64,000 bases of DNA. It comes from Clostridia bacterium (GTDB lineage: Bacteria; Bacillota; Clostridia; Peptostreptococcales; Anaerovoracaceae). The notes under the pieces are model-generated. The model did not search any database, was not told where the DNA came from, and saw nothing but the letters and a program-made list of their open reading frames with translations. Positions within the stretch are counted from its first letter, which is position 1. Every line of letters starts with the position of its first letter. This document shows, piece after piece, positions 27,108 through 37,155 of this stretch. The translations under genes and the position numbers were made by a program. The DNA lies in contig CAJTER010000015.1 in NCBI GenBank assembly GCA_910575405.1, positions 27,555 through 91,554 of the forward strand. The letters run 5' to 3'.

Positions 27108-28244
27108 CTATTTTACCTGCGCCGTATGCCGCGAAATATTAAGAAGAATTCCCATACTTCCCATAAAGAGCATGAGGGCGTTTCCTCCATAACTCACAAA
27201 GGGAAGGGTGATTCCCGTAGGCGGCATAGATGACGTAACAACTGCAACATTTAAGATTACCTGTATTGCTACCATAATCGTAATTCCGGAAGCCATAAGG
27301 GTTCCAAACTGATCCGGTGCATTAACCGCAATATGAATTCCCCTCCATATGAGAATCACATAAGCAGTCATCAAAACTAAAATTCCCACAAAGCCCAGCT
27401 CCTCGCCGATAATCGCCAGAATAAAATCATTCTGCGGCTCCGGAAGGTAGAGGTTTTTTTGAATGCTCTTTCCAAGTCCGACGCCAAATAATCCGCCTGA
27501 CCCCAGAGCCATCAGAGACTGAACAACCTGAAATCCGTCCCCCAGAGGATCCGCAAAGGGATCCGTAAAACTGGTAATTCGCTTTGCCCAGTGACTGTCC
27601 GGGTTGGTAATGATGATGGCAGCAATACCCACAGCCCCCAGGCCCACCAGCCCTCCGCAGTAGAGCCAGCTCAAGCCGGCAACAAACATCATCAAAATGA
27701 CGATTGCAACTACCGTAATCGCGGTAGACATATTCGGCTGTATCAAAATCAGCCCCCCAAAGACAGCGCAAATGCCAAACAGAGGAAGGATTCCCATAGT
27801 AAGAGATTTAATCCGCTGAGGCTTCTCACTGAGAAACCAGGCCACAAAGATAATCAGCGCGATCTTGGCAATCTCGCCAGGCATGATAGTAATACTTCCT
27901 ACTCCAATCCATCTTGTAGCGCCTTTTCCTTCATGGCCGATTCCCGGCACCATCAGCAGAACCAACAGTATAAAGCTGGCAATCAGTATGGGAATGGCGA
28001 ATTTTCGATATCTCCTGTAATCAAAGACTGCTGTGAAAAGCATAAGCCCAAACCCCAGCACAGCCCACATGACATCCTTGGTCAAATATCCATAAGGATT
28101 TCCTCCCCCTGATTTGGAAGTTTCGTTGATGGACTGATAGTAGCTGGCGGAGAAAACCATGATAATGCCAAATATGACCAGACCGACCGTCAGGATTACC
28201 AATATAAAATCCCCTGATTTTAATTTGCTTTTTTTACTTCTCAT
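27108..28244 (-). CDS. ftsW: SEDS peptidoglycan polymerase FtsW
   Basis: The 378-residue membrane protein of the SEDS family has about ten membrane segments. Conserved stretches include GIGHEGKGATRWIGVG, the catalytic-loop region with MPGEIAK, and NDFILAIIGEELGFVG. FtsW (or the sporulation homologue SpoVE) polymerises lipid II with its cognate class B PBP, which is encoded a few genes upstream. Its location between murD and murG is standard. Confidence 0.93.
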   Translation of the reverse strand: MRSKKSKLKSGDFILVILTVGLVIFGIIMVFSASYYQSINETSKSGGGNPYGYLTKDVMWAVLGFGLMLFTAVFDYRRYRKFAIPILIASFILLVLLMVPGIGHEGKGATRWIGVGSITIMPGEIAKIALIIFVAWFLSEKPQRIKSLTMGILPLFGICAVFGGLILIQPNMSTAITVVAIVILMMFVAGLSWLYCGGLVGLGAVGIAAIIITNPDSHWAKRITSFTDPFADPLGDGFQVVQSLMALGSGGLFGVGLGKSIQKNLYLPEPQNDFILAIIGEELGFVGILVLMTAYVILIWRGIHIAVNAPDQFGTLMASGITIMVAIQVILNVAVVTSSMPPTGITLPFVSYGGNALMLFMGSMGILLNISRHTAQVK

Positions 28245-28268
28245 TCATATCTCCAACCTGCCAGAACC

Positions 28269-29645
28269 CTATTTTTCAAGTCTGTGCACACAATTTTTAA
28301 AATGATCGCCTCTTTGCTCAAAGCTGGTATACATATCCCAGCTTGCACAGGCAGGCGACAGAAGTACCGTATCCCCCGGTTCTGCCAGCCTGAAACCTTC
28401 CTTCACACATTCTTCCATATCCTTTACGATTATGGAATTGGTAAAGCCCAGCTGTTCTGCCGTTTCCTTGATTTTGGGCGCGGTTTTTCCCAGCAGCACC
28501 ATATGCCTTACTTTCCCGTCAAAGGCCTTTATCAGCTCATCAAAGGAAGAACCCTTATCATAGCCCCCTGCAATCAGGATAATTCCTCCCTTTATCGCCT
28601 CTACTGCTTTAATGGAAGCATCCGGATTTGTTCCTTTGGAATCGTTGACAAACCGCACTCCATCCACCTGTCCGCAGAACTCAATTCGGTGTTCTACCCC
28701 CTGGAAGGCGATTAAAGCCTTCTTAATCACCTGAGGTTCAATGCCCGCAAAGTAAGCGATGGCCGCTGCCGCGAGAGCATTTTCCAGATTATGGCTTCCC
28801 GGAATAGAAAGCTCTTCCGCCCGGCAAATGGAAATTTCCTCATCCTGTTCATTTCGAATGGTAATATATCCATCCCGGACAAAGGCGCCAAAATCCAATT
28901 CTTCTTTTCTGCTGAAAGGAACAACCCTCGCTTTACAGCCCTCTGCAAGAGCAAAGCATTCCTTATCATCATAGTTTATTACTAAATACTGACTTTCATC
29001 CTGATTTTCAAAAACTTTTGCTTTTGCCTTTCCATAATTCTCCATGGTTTTATGCCGATCCATATGATCCGGCGTCAGATTCAGAATAGCGGAAACTACC
29101 GGTTTAAAGTAGCGAATGGTTTCAAGCTGAAAACTGCTGGTTTCCGTCACAAGCCAGGAATTTTCCTCTGCTGTAAGGGCCTTTGAAATAACAGCAACTC
29201 CGATATTTCCCACTACGTAGGTCTTTTCCTTTGCCTTTTTAAAAATTTCGCCCACCAGAGTTGTCGTGGTTGTCTTACCATTCGTGCCCGTAATAGCGAT
29301 ATAGTTGCCTCTCCCAATCCGGTAAGCAATTTCCAGCTCTCCGATAATTTCCGCACCAGCGTCCCTGGCCCGTTTAATAAAAGGCAGCTCCGGAGAAACT
29401 CCAGGACTGAGAACGAGCATATCAAACTGATCCGTTTCTTTTGGATCCATGCCAAAGAAACAGGTCACATTCCTTCCCTCTAAAAATGTCAGCAGCTGCG
29501 GATCGATTTCTTCTTGTCTCTTCGAATCCTGTACCGAAACCTTCGCACCCAGCTTGAGCATAGCCTGCAGAGCTGCAATTCCAGATCTTCCAAGTCCAAC
29601 TACTAATATATTCTGATTTTTCATATTATCAAGATTTGTTCTCAT
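28269..29645 (-). CDS. murD: UDP-MurNAc-L-alanine--D-glutamate ligase
   Basis: The 458-residue Mur ligase has an N-terminal Rossmann domain (NILVVGLGRSGIAA), an ATP-binding loop ITGTNGKTTTTTL, a central NLTPDHMDRH and a C-terminal DSKGTNPDASIKA and SPACASWDMY. It adds D-Glu to UDP-MurNAc-L-Ala in the cytoplasm. ATG 29645 has an AGAGG SD. It is full length with all three Mur domains, in contrast to murE in this cluster. Confidence 0.96.
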   Translation of the reverse strand: MRTNLDNMKNQNILVVGLGRSGIAALQAMLKLGAKVSVQDSKRQEEIDPQLLTFLEGRNVTCFFGMDPKETDQFDMLVLSPGVSPELPFIKRARDAGAEIIGELEIAYRIGRGNYIAITGTNGKTTTTTLVGEIFKKAKEKTYVVGNIGVAVISKALTAEENSWLVTETSSFQLETIRYFKPVVSAILNLTPDHMDRHKTMENYGKAKAKVFENQDESQYLVINYDDKECFALAEGCKARVVPFSRKEELDFGAFVRDGYITIRNEQDEEISICRAEELSIPGSHNLENALAAAAIAYFAGIEPQVIKKALIAFQGVEHRIEFCGQVDGVRFVNDSKGTNPDASIKAVEAIKGGIILIAGGYDKGSSFDELIKAFDGKVRHMVLLGKTAPKIKETAEQLGFTNSIIVKDMEECVKEGFRLAEPGDTVLLSPACASWDMYTSFEQRGDHFKNCVHRLEK

Positions 29646-29657
29646 AATGATTACCTC

Positions 29658-30617
29658 TTACAAAATTCCAAGACCCAGAATGCAGAAAATCAGGGCAAAA
29701 CCCCAAAACATGCCTACAACCTGTTTTTCCTTCAGTCCGCTCAGTTCAAAATGATGATGAATCGGCGCCATTTTAAAGACTCTTTTTCCTGTGGTTTTAA
29801 AGCTTATGACCTGAATAATTACAGATAAAGCCTCCATAACATATACAAATCCGGCAATAGGAAGCAGCAATTCAAAATGCATCACAATTGCAGCAGCAGC
29901 CAGCCCACCTCCCAGAGCAAGTGAACCTGTATCGCCCATGAATACCTTGGCCGGGTTCTTGTTGTATACCAAAAATCCGAGACAGGCTCCTGTTAGGGCC
30001 GAACAAAATACACCGGCTCCTGAGCTTGCCCCATAGGTTACAGCAGCGATAGCAAAAAAGAGAGATACAAGAGCCGTGACTCCTGAGGCCAGGCCATCCA
30101 GTCCATCCGTTAAGTTGACGGCATTCGTCATTGCCAGCAGAACAAAGGCAATAAACGGAATATACCAGATGCCAAAATCAATGTTAATATTAATAAAGGG
30201 AATCCATACAGACGTTCCATCGCCTGAATACTTTGCCATGTATACGGCAAAAGTGACCGAGATAATAATCTGAAGCCCAAATTTCTGATATGCCCGCAAA
30301 CCTAAATTATTCTTTTTTACGACCTTCAGATAATCATCGAAAAAGCCGATTGCCCCAAAGAGCAGAAAAACTAATACGACTGCAACCATGTGCGGCGAAT
30401 AATACCGGCCTACTACGCATCCGATAATCGCCGATGCGATAATGGCGATACCTCCCATGCTGGGTGTTCCAGCTTTTGCATAATGGGATTTTGGCCCCTC
30501 TTCCCTGATATTCTGCCCCATCTGCTTGTTTCGCAGAATCGGGATTTCCAGTGAAGTAAATACAACAGACGCTAAAAATGCCAGTATTGCTACTATACCA
30601 ACTGTAACATAATTCAT
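29658..30617 (-). CDS. mraY: Phospho-MurNAc-pentapeptide transferase MraY
   Basis: The 319-residue membrane enzyme makes lipid I by moving phospho-MurNAc-pentapeptide to undecaprenyl phosphate. It has about ten membrane segments, an N-terminal PSMGGIAII motif, catalytic FFDDYLKVVKKNNLGL, NLTDGLDGLASG, and the MAPIHHHFEL signature near the C-terminus. It lies between murF and murD. Confidence 0.97.
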   Translation of the reverse strand: MNYVTVGIVAILAFLASVVFTSLEIPILRNKQMGQNIREEGPKSHYAKAGTPSMGGIAIIASAIIGCVVGRYYSPHMVAVVLVFLLFGAIGFFDDYLKVVKKNNLGLRAYQKFGLQIIISVTFAVYMAKYSGDGTSVWIPFININIDFGIWYIPFIAFVLLAMTNAVNLTDGLDGLASGVTALVSLFFAIAAVTYGASSGAGVFCSALTGACLGFLVYNKNPAKVFMGDTGSLALGGGLAAAAIVMHFELLLPIAGFVYVMEALSVIIQVISFKTTGKRVFKMAPIHHHFELSGLKEKQVVGMFWGFALIFCILGLGIL

Positions 30618-30628
30618 AACTACTCCTA

Positions 30629-32026
30629 CTACTCCATAATTTGTTTAACAATTTGTTCCATTTCCATCCCACGGGAGCCCTTTACAAGGACTACATCCCC
30701 CTTCTGAATAATGGTATCCAGTCTTTTCAGAAATTCTTTTTTCTCTGAAAACCACAGTACATTGGAATGCCCGCAGGCCTCCGCCCCCTTGCGGATAAAG
30801 CCGGCATTCTCTCCTATGGCAACGATAAGCTCAACCCCCTGCTCTGCCGCGTACCTTCCTACCAGTTCATGCTGACTGCTGCTGGTATCGCCCAGTTCAA
30901 ACATGTCTCCCAAAACAGCAACGCTCCTCAGTCCCCTGGTGTGCATAAGCACATCAACAGCGCCCTTCATAGAATCCGGACTGGCATTGTACGTATCATC
31001 GATCACTTTGATCCCATTTTTTCCACGTACTGTCAGCCTTTTATCCGTCAGCTCCGCCTGGGCAAGTCCTGCAGCCGCTTCCTCCATGGTAATACCAAGC
31101 TGCATACCTGCCGCTACTGCCAGCGCACTGTTATACGCATTGTGTCTGCCGGGAATGGGAAGCCTGAATTTTTGCAGCCTTCCCTTATGCTCCAGACTGA
31201 ATTGAATACCTTCTGCCCCAAAATCTTCGATTCCGGAAATAATATAGTCGCTTTTGCCGTCTATTCCGGTTGTCACAATATGGTAGCTTCCGTGAATCTG
31301 TTCTTTATTCAGGAATTCGCCCTCCTGATGGAAAATCAGTGTATTGGTTTGATCAAAATAATTGGTAAGCTCCATCTTTGCCTTGAAGATTCCCTCGCGG
31401 CTGCCCAGATTTTCGATATGGGACATCCCAATATTGGTAATCACACCTATATCCGGCCTCGCGATACGGGCGAGAAGATCGATCTCCCCAAACTTATCCA
31501 TCCCCATTTCCAAAACAGCAACCTGTGTATCCTCTTCTAAGGACAAAATAGTCAGTGGAACGCCGATGTGATTATTCAGGTTTCCCATATTCTTCTGTGT
31601 TTTATATTTCTGGCTGCATACACGTCCGATCAGATCTCTTGTGGAGGTTTTCCCTGTGCTCCCGGTGACTGCGATTTTTTTAATATCCAGCAGCCTTAAA
31701 TAATAGGAGGCAAGATCCTGAAGTGCTTTTGTCGTATCCTCCACCAGAAGGACTGCATTCAGCTCCGCGCCTTTTCTTTCACCCCTGCCCTGCAGCTTCC
31801 GAAAGGCCGCTTCATCGGAAATCACCATTGCCGTGCATCCTGCCTCTATAACCTGCGGCAAATATACATGAGCATCATGGTTCTCGCCAATAAGAGCAAA
31901 AAACAGATCTCCGCCCTCTGCCTTTCTGGAATCCGTAGAGATATCACATATAGCCGCTTCTTCACTTCCCTGCAGCAAAGTTCCTCCTGTTGCTTCTTTA
32001 ACTTGTTTTATGGTAAGTTGTTTCAT
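30629..32026 (-). CDS. murF: UDP-MurNAc-tripeptide--D-Ala-D-Ala ligase
   Basis: The 465-residue three-domain Mur ligase has an N-terminal substrate domain (DISTDSRKAEGGDLFFAL), ATP loop AVTGSTGKTSTRDLI, and C-terminal DDTYNASPDSMKGAV. It adds D-Ala-D-Ala to complete the UDP-MurNAc-pentapeptide. The start overlaps the 3' end of murE by 29 bases, with GGAG seven bases ahead inside murE, so translation is probably coupled. Confidence 0.95.
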   Translation of the reverse strand: MKQLTIKQVKEATGGTLLQGSEEAAICDISTDSRKAEGGDLFFALIGENHDAHVYLPQVIEAGCTAMVISDEAAFRKLQGRGERKGAELNAVLLVEDTTKALQDLASYYLRLLDIKKIAVTGSTGKTSTRDLIGRVCSQKYKTQKNMGNLNNHIGVPLTILSLEEDTQVAVLEMGMDKFGEIDLLARIARPDIGVITNIGMSHIENLGSREGIFKAKMELTNYFDQTNTLIFHQEGEFLNKEQIHGSYHIVTTGIDGKSDYIISGIEDFGAEGIQFSLEHKGRLQKFRLPIPGRHNAYNSALAVAAGMQLGITMEEAAAGLAQAELTDKRLTVRGKNGIKVIDDTYNASPDSMKGAVDVLMHTRGLRSVAVLGDMFELGDTSSSQHELVGRYAAEQGVELIVAIGENAGFIRKGAEACGHSNVLWFSEKKEFLKRLDTIIQKGDVVLVKGSRGMEMEQIVKQIME

Positions 32027-33191
32027 ATTTTTTCTCCAAAAGTTCTTTTAAAACTTTTCTGTCATCAAATGGCAGTTTTTCATCTCCCGACAGCTGATAA
32101 GCCTCATGCCCTTTTCCGGCTACTACTATTATATCCCATTTATCCGCAAGAGAAACTGCTCTTTTTATTGCCTGATAACGATCCAGAATCACAGTATAAT
32201 CACATCCTGTACCATAAATGCCTTCCTCAATTGCTTGACTGATGTTTTCAGGCGGTTCGCCCCGCGGGTTGTCATTTGTAATAATACAATAATCGCTGTA
32301 TGTTCCTGCTGCCTCTCCCATGAGTCGCCTTTTGCCTTTGTCCCGGAAGCCGCCGCATCCAAAGACGCAAAGCAGCTTTCCACGTTTAAACTGTGACAGA
32401 GTCATCAGAAGCTTTTCCAGACCGTCCGGTGTATGAGCATAATCTACAATTCCCAGCGTATCCTCCTTGCTGCCGATCCGCTCCATCCTGCCAGGTATAT
32501 GATTTGCCTTAAGAAGCCCTTCCCGTATTGCGGAAAAGGAAACACCCGCCTGCCTTGCCATAGCGGCTGCTGTCATTGCATTATAAATGAAATGCCTTCC
32601 TGGGATACCGATTTCAAGGTCTCCTAAAAGCTTTCCTTCCTCAAAAAAGCAGAATTTACTGCCCTCAATGGTTTCCTCTGTAATTTTTCCGTAAAAATAA
32701 GCATTCGTATCCTTAAGAGAATATCCCTTTATGCCGGAAATGTCAACCATTTGGCGCAGTTCTTCGTAAAGTCTTTTTCCATAAATGTCATCCAAATTGA
32801 TGGCTGCGCCTTTTTTGCACTGCAGAAAAAGCTGTTTTTTCACCTGATAATAGGACTCCATTGTGTTGTGGTAATCCAGGTGATCCTGACTCAGATTTGT
32901 AAATCCGCAGTAGTCAATCACAAGCTCCCTGATTCTGCCCTGAGCGATCCCATGGGAAGAAACCTCCATTACACACTGACCGATTTCCTGAAGCTTCATC
33001 TGATGAAATAACTCTTTTAAAAGATCAGCCCCCGGCGTTGTATTGACGGGAATATAGTGCTTCTCCCCAATTTGGTGCTCAATGGTCCCAATGATCCCGC
33101 ATGCTCCTTTTTCCTCCTGAAGGATCTCCCTGAGCATATAGGATGCCGTAGTCTTACCATTTGTTCCCGTAATTCCAAAAACCTGAATCAT
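31998..33191 (-). CDS. murE: MurE-type ligase lacking the N-terminal domain
   Basis: This 397-residue Mur ligase begins almost directly at the ATP loop (MIQVFGITGTNGKTTASYM). Full MurE proteins carry about 90-100 residues of UDP-binding domain before this point. Central VMEVSSHGIAQGR and C-terminal IVDYAHTPDGLEKLL, FGCGGFRDKGKR and NDNPRGEPP are intact. The DNPR motif indicates meso-diaminopimelate as substrate. The start at 33191 is fixed by the AGGAAGTGA SD formed by the end of the PBP gene, five bases after its stop. The frame extends to 33284, but only over PBP coding sequence with no Mur-like residues. It presumably still works in the pathway, as the only MurE here. Confidence 0.85.
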   Translation of the reverse strand: MIQVFGITGTNGKTTASYMLREILQEEKGACGIIGTIEHQIGEKHYIPVNTTPGADLLKELFHQMKLQEIGQCVMEVSSHGIAQGRIRELVIDYCGFTNLSQDHLDYHNTMESYYQVKKQLFLQCKKGAAINLDDIYGKRLYEELRQMVDISGIKGYSLKDTNAYFYGKITEETIEGSKFCFFEEGKLLGDLEIGIPGRHFIYNAMTAAAMARQAGVSFSAIREGLLKANHIPGRMERIGSKEDTLGIVDYAHTPDGLEKLLMTLSQFKRGKLLCVFGCGGFRDKGKRRLMGEAAGTYSDYCIITNDNPRGEPPENISQAIEEGIYGTGCDYTVILDRYQAIKRAVSLADKWDIIVVAGKGHEAYQLSGDEKLPFDDRKVLKELLEKKYETTYHKTS

Positions 33192-33198
33192 GCTTTCA

Positions 33199-35193
33199 TC
33201 ACTTCCTATACAAATAGACTGTTCCTTCTTTATTGATCGTTTCTCCCGCTTTCGGATATTGATCCTGGATGACAAAACTTTCATCCTGTGGTCCTCCGGA
33301 AGCTTTGTATTTCAGTGATAGCCCGCCAAGGATGCCGATGGCCTCTTCTAAGCCCTCGCCTGTCAGGTCAGGAACGACAACCTGCTCCTTGCCCAGCTCT
33401 TCTTTTTCCTTTTTAGTCAGTTTTGGCTGCAGATCCAGATAGCGAAGTGTATCTTCCAGTATCAACTTTGCACCTGGGGCCGCTGTCTGGCTTCCGAATT
33501 TAACACCTTTTGGATTATCTACGATGACCAGCACCGCCACCTGTGGATCATCCATAGGCGCCATACCGATAAAGGAAGAGTATGTTTGCTGGCTGTAGCC
33601 GCCGTTCTTTGCTTTATTTGCCGTACCGGTTTTGCCGCCGACCTTGTAGCCTTCTACCTTTGCTGTCCCTGCTCCGCCTTTATCTACAACATACTGCATG
33701 ATACGGCACATTTCGTTGGCCGTTTTCTGGGATACTGTCTGCCTGATAACCTTTGTGTCAAACTCCTTAACCGCATCCCCATTTTCATCGACAAGAGCCT
33801 TCACCAGCCTAGGCTGCATCAGCTTTCCGTCATTTCCCAGTGAAGAAATTGCCGTTATAAGCTGGATAGGTGTTACTGCAACGCCCTGTCCGTATCCCAT
33901 AGTTGCCAGTCCTACAGGCCCTGCTGTAGCCTTGTTTTGCAGAATGGAATTTCCTTCCCCTGGAAAATCAATTCCGGTCTTTTCTGATATGCCGAAGGTC
34001 TCCAAATAGTTGTAAAACTTGTCGATTCCCATTCTCTGGGCCAGCGTCACAAAAACCGGATTGCAGGAATTTCCCACAGCCTGCTCCAGCGTCTGGCTAC
34101 CGTGGGGATTATAGGAACGCCAGCATTTCAGCTTTGTGCCGGAAACATTAATGGAGCCGGTGCAGTTAAAGCGCTCTTTTATGCTTGTTTTTCCTTCCTC
34201 CAGCGCCATAGAAGTTGTCAAAAGCTTGAAGGTGGAGCCGGGCTCGTATACGTCGCTGATAAGGGAATTCCGCCACATGGAGTTCCAGTATTCCATTTTT
34301 TTTGAATCAGAGAGAGCTTCAAGTTTTGTCTGTTCCTTTTTGGAAAGAGGCGTCTTTGAATCGTTAGGATCAAACTCCGGTGTCTGGGCCAATGCAAGAA
34401 TATCTCCTGTTTTTGGATCCATCATAATGCACATAACCCGGTCAGCGCTGGTATTTTTCTGTACGGTCTTGATGGACTTTTCCACATAATGCTGAATCGT
34501 TTCATCAATGGTCAGAACCAGTCCCAGCCCATCCTCTGCTTGATAGTAGGTTTCTTTTCCGTAGGCCAGATCGTTTCCGGTAATATCGGTATTTTTGATC
34601 CATCTTCCCGATATTCCAGATAAATACTGGTTGTACTGCAGCTCCAGCCCTGAAAGCCCGCTGTTGTCATCTGTAACACTTCCCAGTGTATGTGCAAGAA
34701 ACGCACCCAGAGGATAGTACCGTTTTACATCCTCAGCAATCTCAATGCCCGGCAACTCCTTTTCGCGAATTTCATCAGCTGTATCCTTATCCTGATATTT
34801 ATCTACTTTGACCAGCGACTGTTGTTTGGTCAACAGCTCCCGTATTTCTTTTTCATCCCTGTCAAGAATCTCGGACAAAGTCTTTACTGTGCGATCTACA
34901 CTAGCTTCTTTTTCTTCCCTTGTATTTCCGGATCGTACATTGGCCGGCCTTGCCCACACGGTGTAGCAGGTTGCGCTGACAGCAAGCTCTTTTCGGTTCG
35001 TATCATAAATCGCTCCTCGCTTAGCTGCTATAGGAACATCTCTGGTCTGCTGCTCTGCAGCCATTTTCGAATATTCCGCACCTTTTACAATCTGTATCCA
35101 TCCCACTCTGAAGCACAGAAGTATGCACACCCCATACATGATCGCAAAAGCAATAATAACCCGCTTTCTGCTTTTATTCAGTGGCTTTGTCAT
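33199..35193 (-). CDS. Class B penicillin-binding protein (FtsI/SpoVD type)
   Basis: The 664-residue transpeptidase has a short cytoplasmic tail, one membrane anchor (VIIAFAIMYGVCILLCFRVG), a pedestal (PIAAKRGAIYDTNRKELA), a transpeptidase domain with EPGSTFKLLTTS (SxxK), NSCNPVF (SxN) and VGGKTGTANK (KTG), and one C-terminal PASTA domain (VVPDLTGEGLEEAIG). A single PASTA is typical of SpoVD. Division and sporulation roles cannot be separated from sequence. The start at ATG 35193 has GGGGAAC ahead, and 134 bases separate it from ftsL. Confidence 0.93.
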   Translation of the reverse strand: MTKPLNKSRKRVIIAFAIMYGVCILLCFRVGWIQIVKGAEYSKMAAEQQTRDVPIAAKRGAIYDTNRKELAVSATCYTVWARPANVRSGNTREEKEASVDRTVKTLSEILDRDEKEIRELLTKQQSLVKVDKYQDKDTADEIREKELPGIEIAEDVKRYYPLGAFLAHTLGSVTDDNSGLSGLELQYNQYLSGISGRWIKNTDITGNDLAYGKETYYQAEDGLGLVLTIDETIQHYVEKSIKTVQKNTSADRVMCIMMDPKTGDILALAQTPEFDPNDSKTPLSKKEQTKLEALSDSKKMEYWNSMWRNSLISDVYEPGSTFKLLTTSMALEEGKTSIKERFNCTGSINVSGTKLKCWRSYNPHGSQTLEQAVGNSCNPVFVTLAQRMGIDKFYNYLETFGISEKTGIDFPGEGNSILQNKATAGPVGLATMGYGQGVAVTPIQLITAISSLGNDGKLMQPRLVKALVDENGDAVKEFDTKVIRQTVSQKTANEMCRIMQYVVDKGGAGTAKVEGYKVGGKTGTANKAKNGGYSQQTYSSFIGMAPMDDPQVAVLVIVDNPKGVKFGSQTAAPGAKLILEDTLRYLDLQPKLTKKEKEELGKEQVVVPDLTGEGLEEAIGILGGLSLKYKASGGPQDESFVIQDQYPKAGETINKEGTVYLYRK

Positions 35194-35327
35194 TGTTCCC
35201 CTATATCCCCCTAATTGCAAAAGAATCCAGATATCTTTCCCCTGAATGTTTATCAAGCTACCTGGTATTCTCTCTTGCCAGCTGCCCGATACGGGCTCCG
35301 ACCTGTTTTTATTCTATTTTTGCAAAA

Positions 35328-35762
35328 TCAATTATATGCCTGCTTCCTGAGAGTCTTCGCAAATCCCATGTCTGGTTTTTCATCCTCCGTCAGATAGACA
35401 ATCTGCTTGGAGGAAGGATAGACCATTCCCTGTTTTTTCGTTGCTTTTTGTTCAATGGCTTCAATATTGTTGACACTGTAAATTTCGACGTTCAGGTTTT
35501 CGATCTCAGCCTCTAAAGCACTGTTTTCTTTAATAAGCTGGTTGGTATCATATTTGATGGAAGCTGCGTAGGCTGTCGTTACAATAAGTCCAATGCACAA
35601 AACTCCCAGAACAAGTGTAAACACTAAAATTCGCAATTTATCTTTTGCTGTAATGGTACTTTTGGGCTTTCTTTTCGGTTTTCTCGGCCTCTCCGGCTTC
35701 ATATCAAATCCATACTTTTGATAATTTTCTTGATACTCATACCACTTTTCTGCTGCAATCAT
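35328..35762 (-). CDS. ftsL: FtsL-like cell division protein
   Basis: The 144-residue bitopic protein has a basic cytoplasmic tail (ERPRKPKRKPKS), one membrane segment (ILVFTLVLGVLCIGLIVTTA) and an extracytoplasmic coiled coil (NQLIKENSALEAEIENLN). Size, topology and position between rsmH and the PBP gene identify it as FtsL, which bridges DivIB, the FtsB-like protein and the septal synthase. Sequence identity in this family is low, so position carries much of the weight. Confidence 0.8.
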   Translation of the reverse strand: MIAAEKWYEYQENYQKYGFDMKPERPRKPKRKPKSTITAKDKLRILVFTLVLGVLCIGLIVTTAYAASIKYDTNQLIKENSALEAEIENLNVEIYSVNNIEAIEQKATKKQGMVYPSSKQIVYLTEDEKPDMGFAKTLRKQAYN

Positions 35763-35765
35763 CCT

Positions 35766-36704
35766 CTACCTCATTCTCTCTGCAACCCGAAGTTTTGCGC
35801 TTCTAGCCCTCGGGTTTTCCTCAATTTCCTCCTGCGCAGGGAGGATGGGCTTACCTGTCACTTTGCGGATATCCGCTTTTTTACCGCATACACAGACAGG
35901 AAACTCCTTGGGACAAGTGCATGGATTCGCCCGGTTGTTCAATATGTTTTTTACAATCCGATCTTCTAGTGAATGAAAGGTAATGATGCAGAGACGCCCT
36001 TTGTCTGCCAGCACATCGCAGAAGTTTCCTACTGCCAGCTTGAGCTGTTCCAGCTCATCATTGACTTCAATTCGGATTGCCTGAAAAGTTCTTTTGGCTG
36101 GATGCGGCCCATCTCTTCTTGCAGAAGCCGGAACTGCCGCTTTTATGATTTCTACCAGTTGACCTGTTGTTTCCACAGGCGCATCTTTTCGTTTCTGAAC
36201 AATGAATTTGCTGATTCTGGATGCCCATCTTTCTTCCCCATAATTTCGTATGATCTCAGTCAGCTCTTTTTCCGTATATGTATTGACAACGTCTCTTGCT
36301 GTAAAAGAGTCGCTCTGGCTCATGCGCATGTCCAGAGGCGCGTCTTTCATATAGGAAAATCCCCTTTCCTCATTGTCCAGCTGAAAAGAAGATACTCCCA
36401 GATCCAGAAGTGCACCGTTTATTTCTTTTATCCCCAATTGATCCAGCACATCCTTAATCTCTGCATAATTACTCTGTACAAAGAACTTTTTGCAGCTATA
36501 CTCTCTGAGCCGTTCTTCTGCAGCCTTCAAAGCATCTTCATCGCGATCGATCCCTATAAGAGTCCCATTCTTTCCCAGCTTTTGGCAGATTCCCGCTGCA
36601 TGTCCGCCTCCGCCTAATGTGCCGTCGACGTATATTCCCTCTGGATCGATATTTAAATTGTTTATACATGGATCATACAGTACGGAAGTATGCTTAAAAA
36701 TCAT
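35766..36704 (-). CDS. rsmH: 16S rRNA m4C1402 methyltransferase RsmH
   Basis: The 312-residue SAM-dependent methyltransferase has [13 protein letters not shown] (SAM loop), [27 protein letters not shown], and a C-terminal [11 protein letters not shown] followed by a Cys-rich stretch ([15 protein letters not shown]). It N4-methylates C1402 of 16S rRNA. The start overlaps the mraZ stop by 11 bases. Confidence 0.97.
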   Translation of the reverse strand: MIFKHTSVLYDPCINNLNIDPEGIYVDGTLGGGGHAAGICQKLGKNGTLIGIDRDEDALKAAEERLREYSCKKFFVQSNYAEIKDVLDQLGIKEINGALLDLGVSSFQLDNEERGFSYMKDAPLDMRMSQSDSFTARDVVNTYTEKELTEIIRNYGEERWASRISKFIVQKRKDAPVETTGQLVEIIKAAVPASARRDGPHPAKRTFQAIRIEVNDELEQLKLAVGNFCDVLADKGRLCIITFHSLEDRIVKNILNNRANPCTCPKEFPVCVCGKKADIRKVTGKPILPAQEEIEENPRARSAKLRVAERMR

Positions 36705-37125
36705 AACGCATCATACTTTCCGCAAGCTGACTCGGATCCAGTTCCGCTGTAATCTCGCTGCTTTCCCATTCTTCTTTACTCCATACCTCAATTTTTTCAT
36801 ACGATCCGATTGTTACCAGATCCTTTTCAATCTTCGCATACTGACGAAGCTCCTGTGGAAGTGTCAGCCTACCCTGCTTGTCGATTTCACACTCCACTGC
36901 GCTTGCGTAAAAATGCCGCGCAAGCTGCCTTGCTTTTGGATCTGCAGAAGGCAGCTTGCTGAGCTTTTCCATAAACCTTTCCCACTCACTCATCGGATGG
37001 ATTTCAAGGCACTTGTCCAGCGCCTTGCTAACAACACATTTGTGTCCCAATTCATCGCGGAATTTGGCAGGCACAATCATTCTCGATTTGGTATCTATTG
37101 AATTCTGATACTTGCCTACCAACAT
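36694..37125 (-). CDS. mraZ: Transcriptional regulator MraZ
   Basis: The 143-residue protein has two AbrB-like SpoVT/MraZ repeats: [20 protein letters not shown] at the N-terminus and [19 protein letters not shown] in the second half. MraZ is a DNA-binding regulator that represses its own dcw operon. AAAGGAGG precedes ATG 37125. The promoter just upstream carries an array of GTGG boxes matching known MraZ sites, so autoregulation is very likely. Confidence 0.95.
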   Translation of the reverse strand: MLVGKYQNSIDTKSRMIVPAKFRDELGHKCVVSKALDKCLEIHPMSEWERFMEKLSKLPSADPKARQLARHFYASAVECEIDKQGRLTLPQELRQYAKIEKDLVTIGSYEKIEVWSKEEWESSEITAELDPSQLAESMMRYDF

Positions 37126-37155
37126 AGAATTGTTCCTCCTTTAACTAGAGTATCA

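Noticed and set aside
35194..35327. Terminator between ftsL and the PBP gene
   Set aside because: A short GCCCG-TAT-CGGGC stem exists but no T-run follows, and the operon clearly continues.
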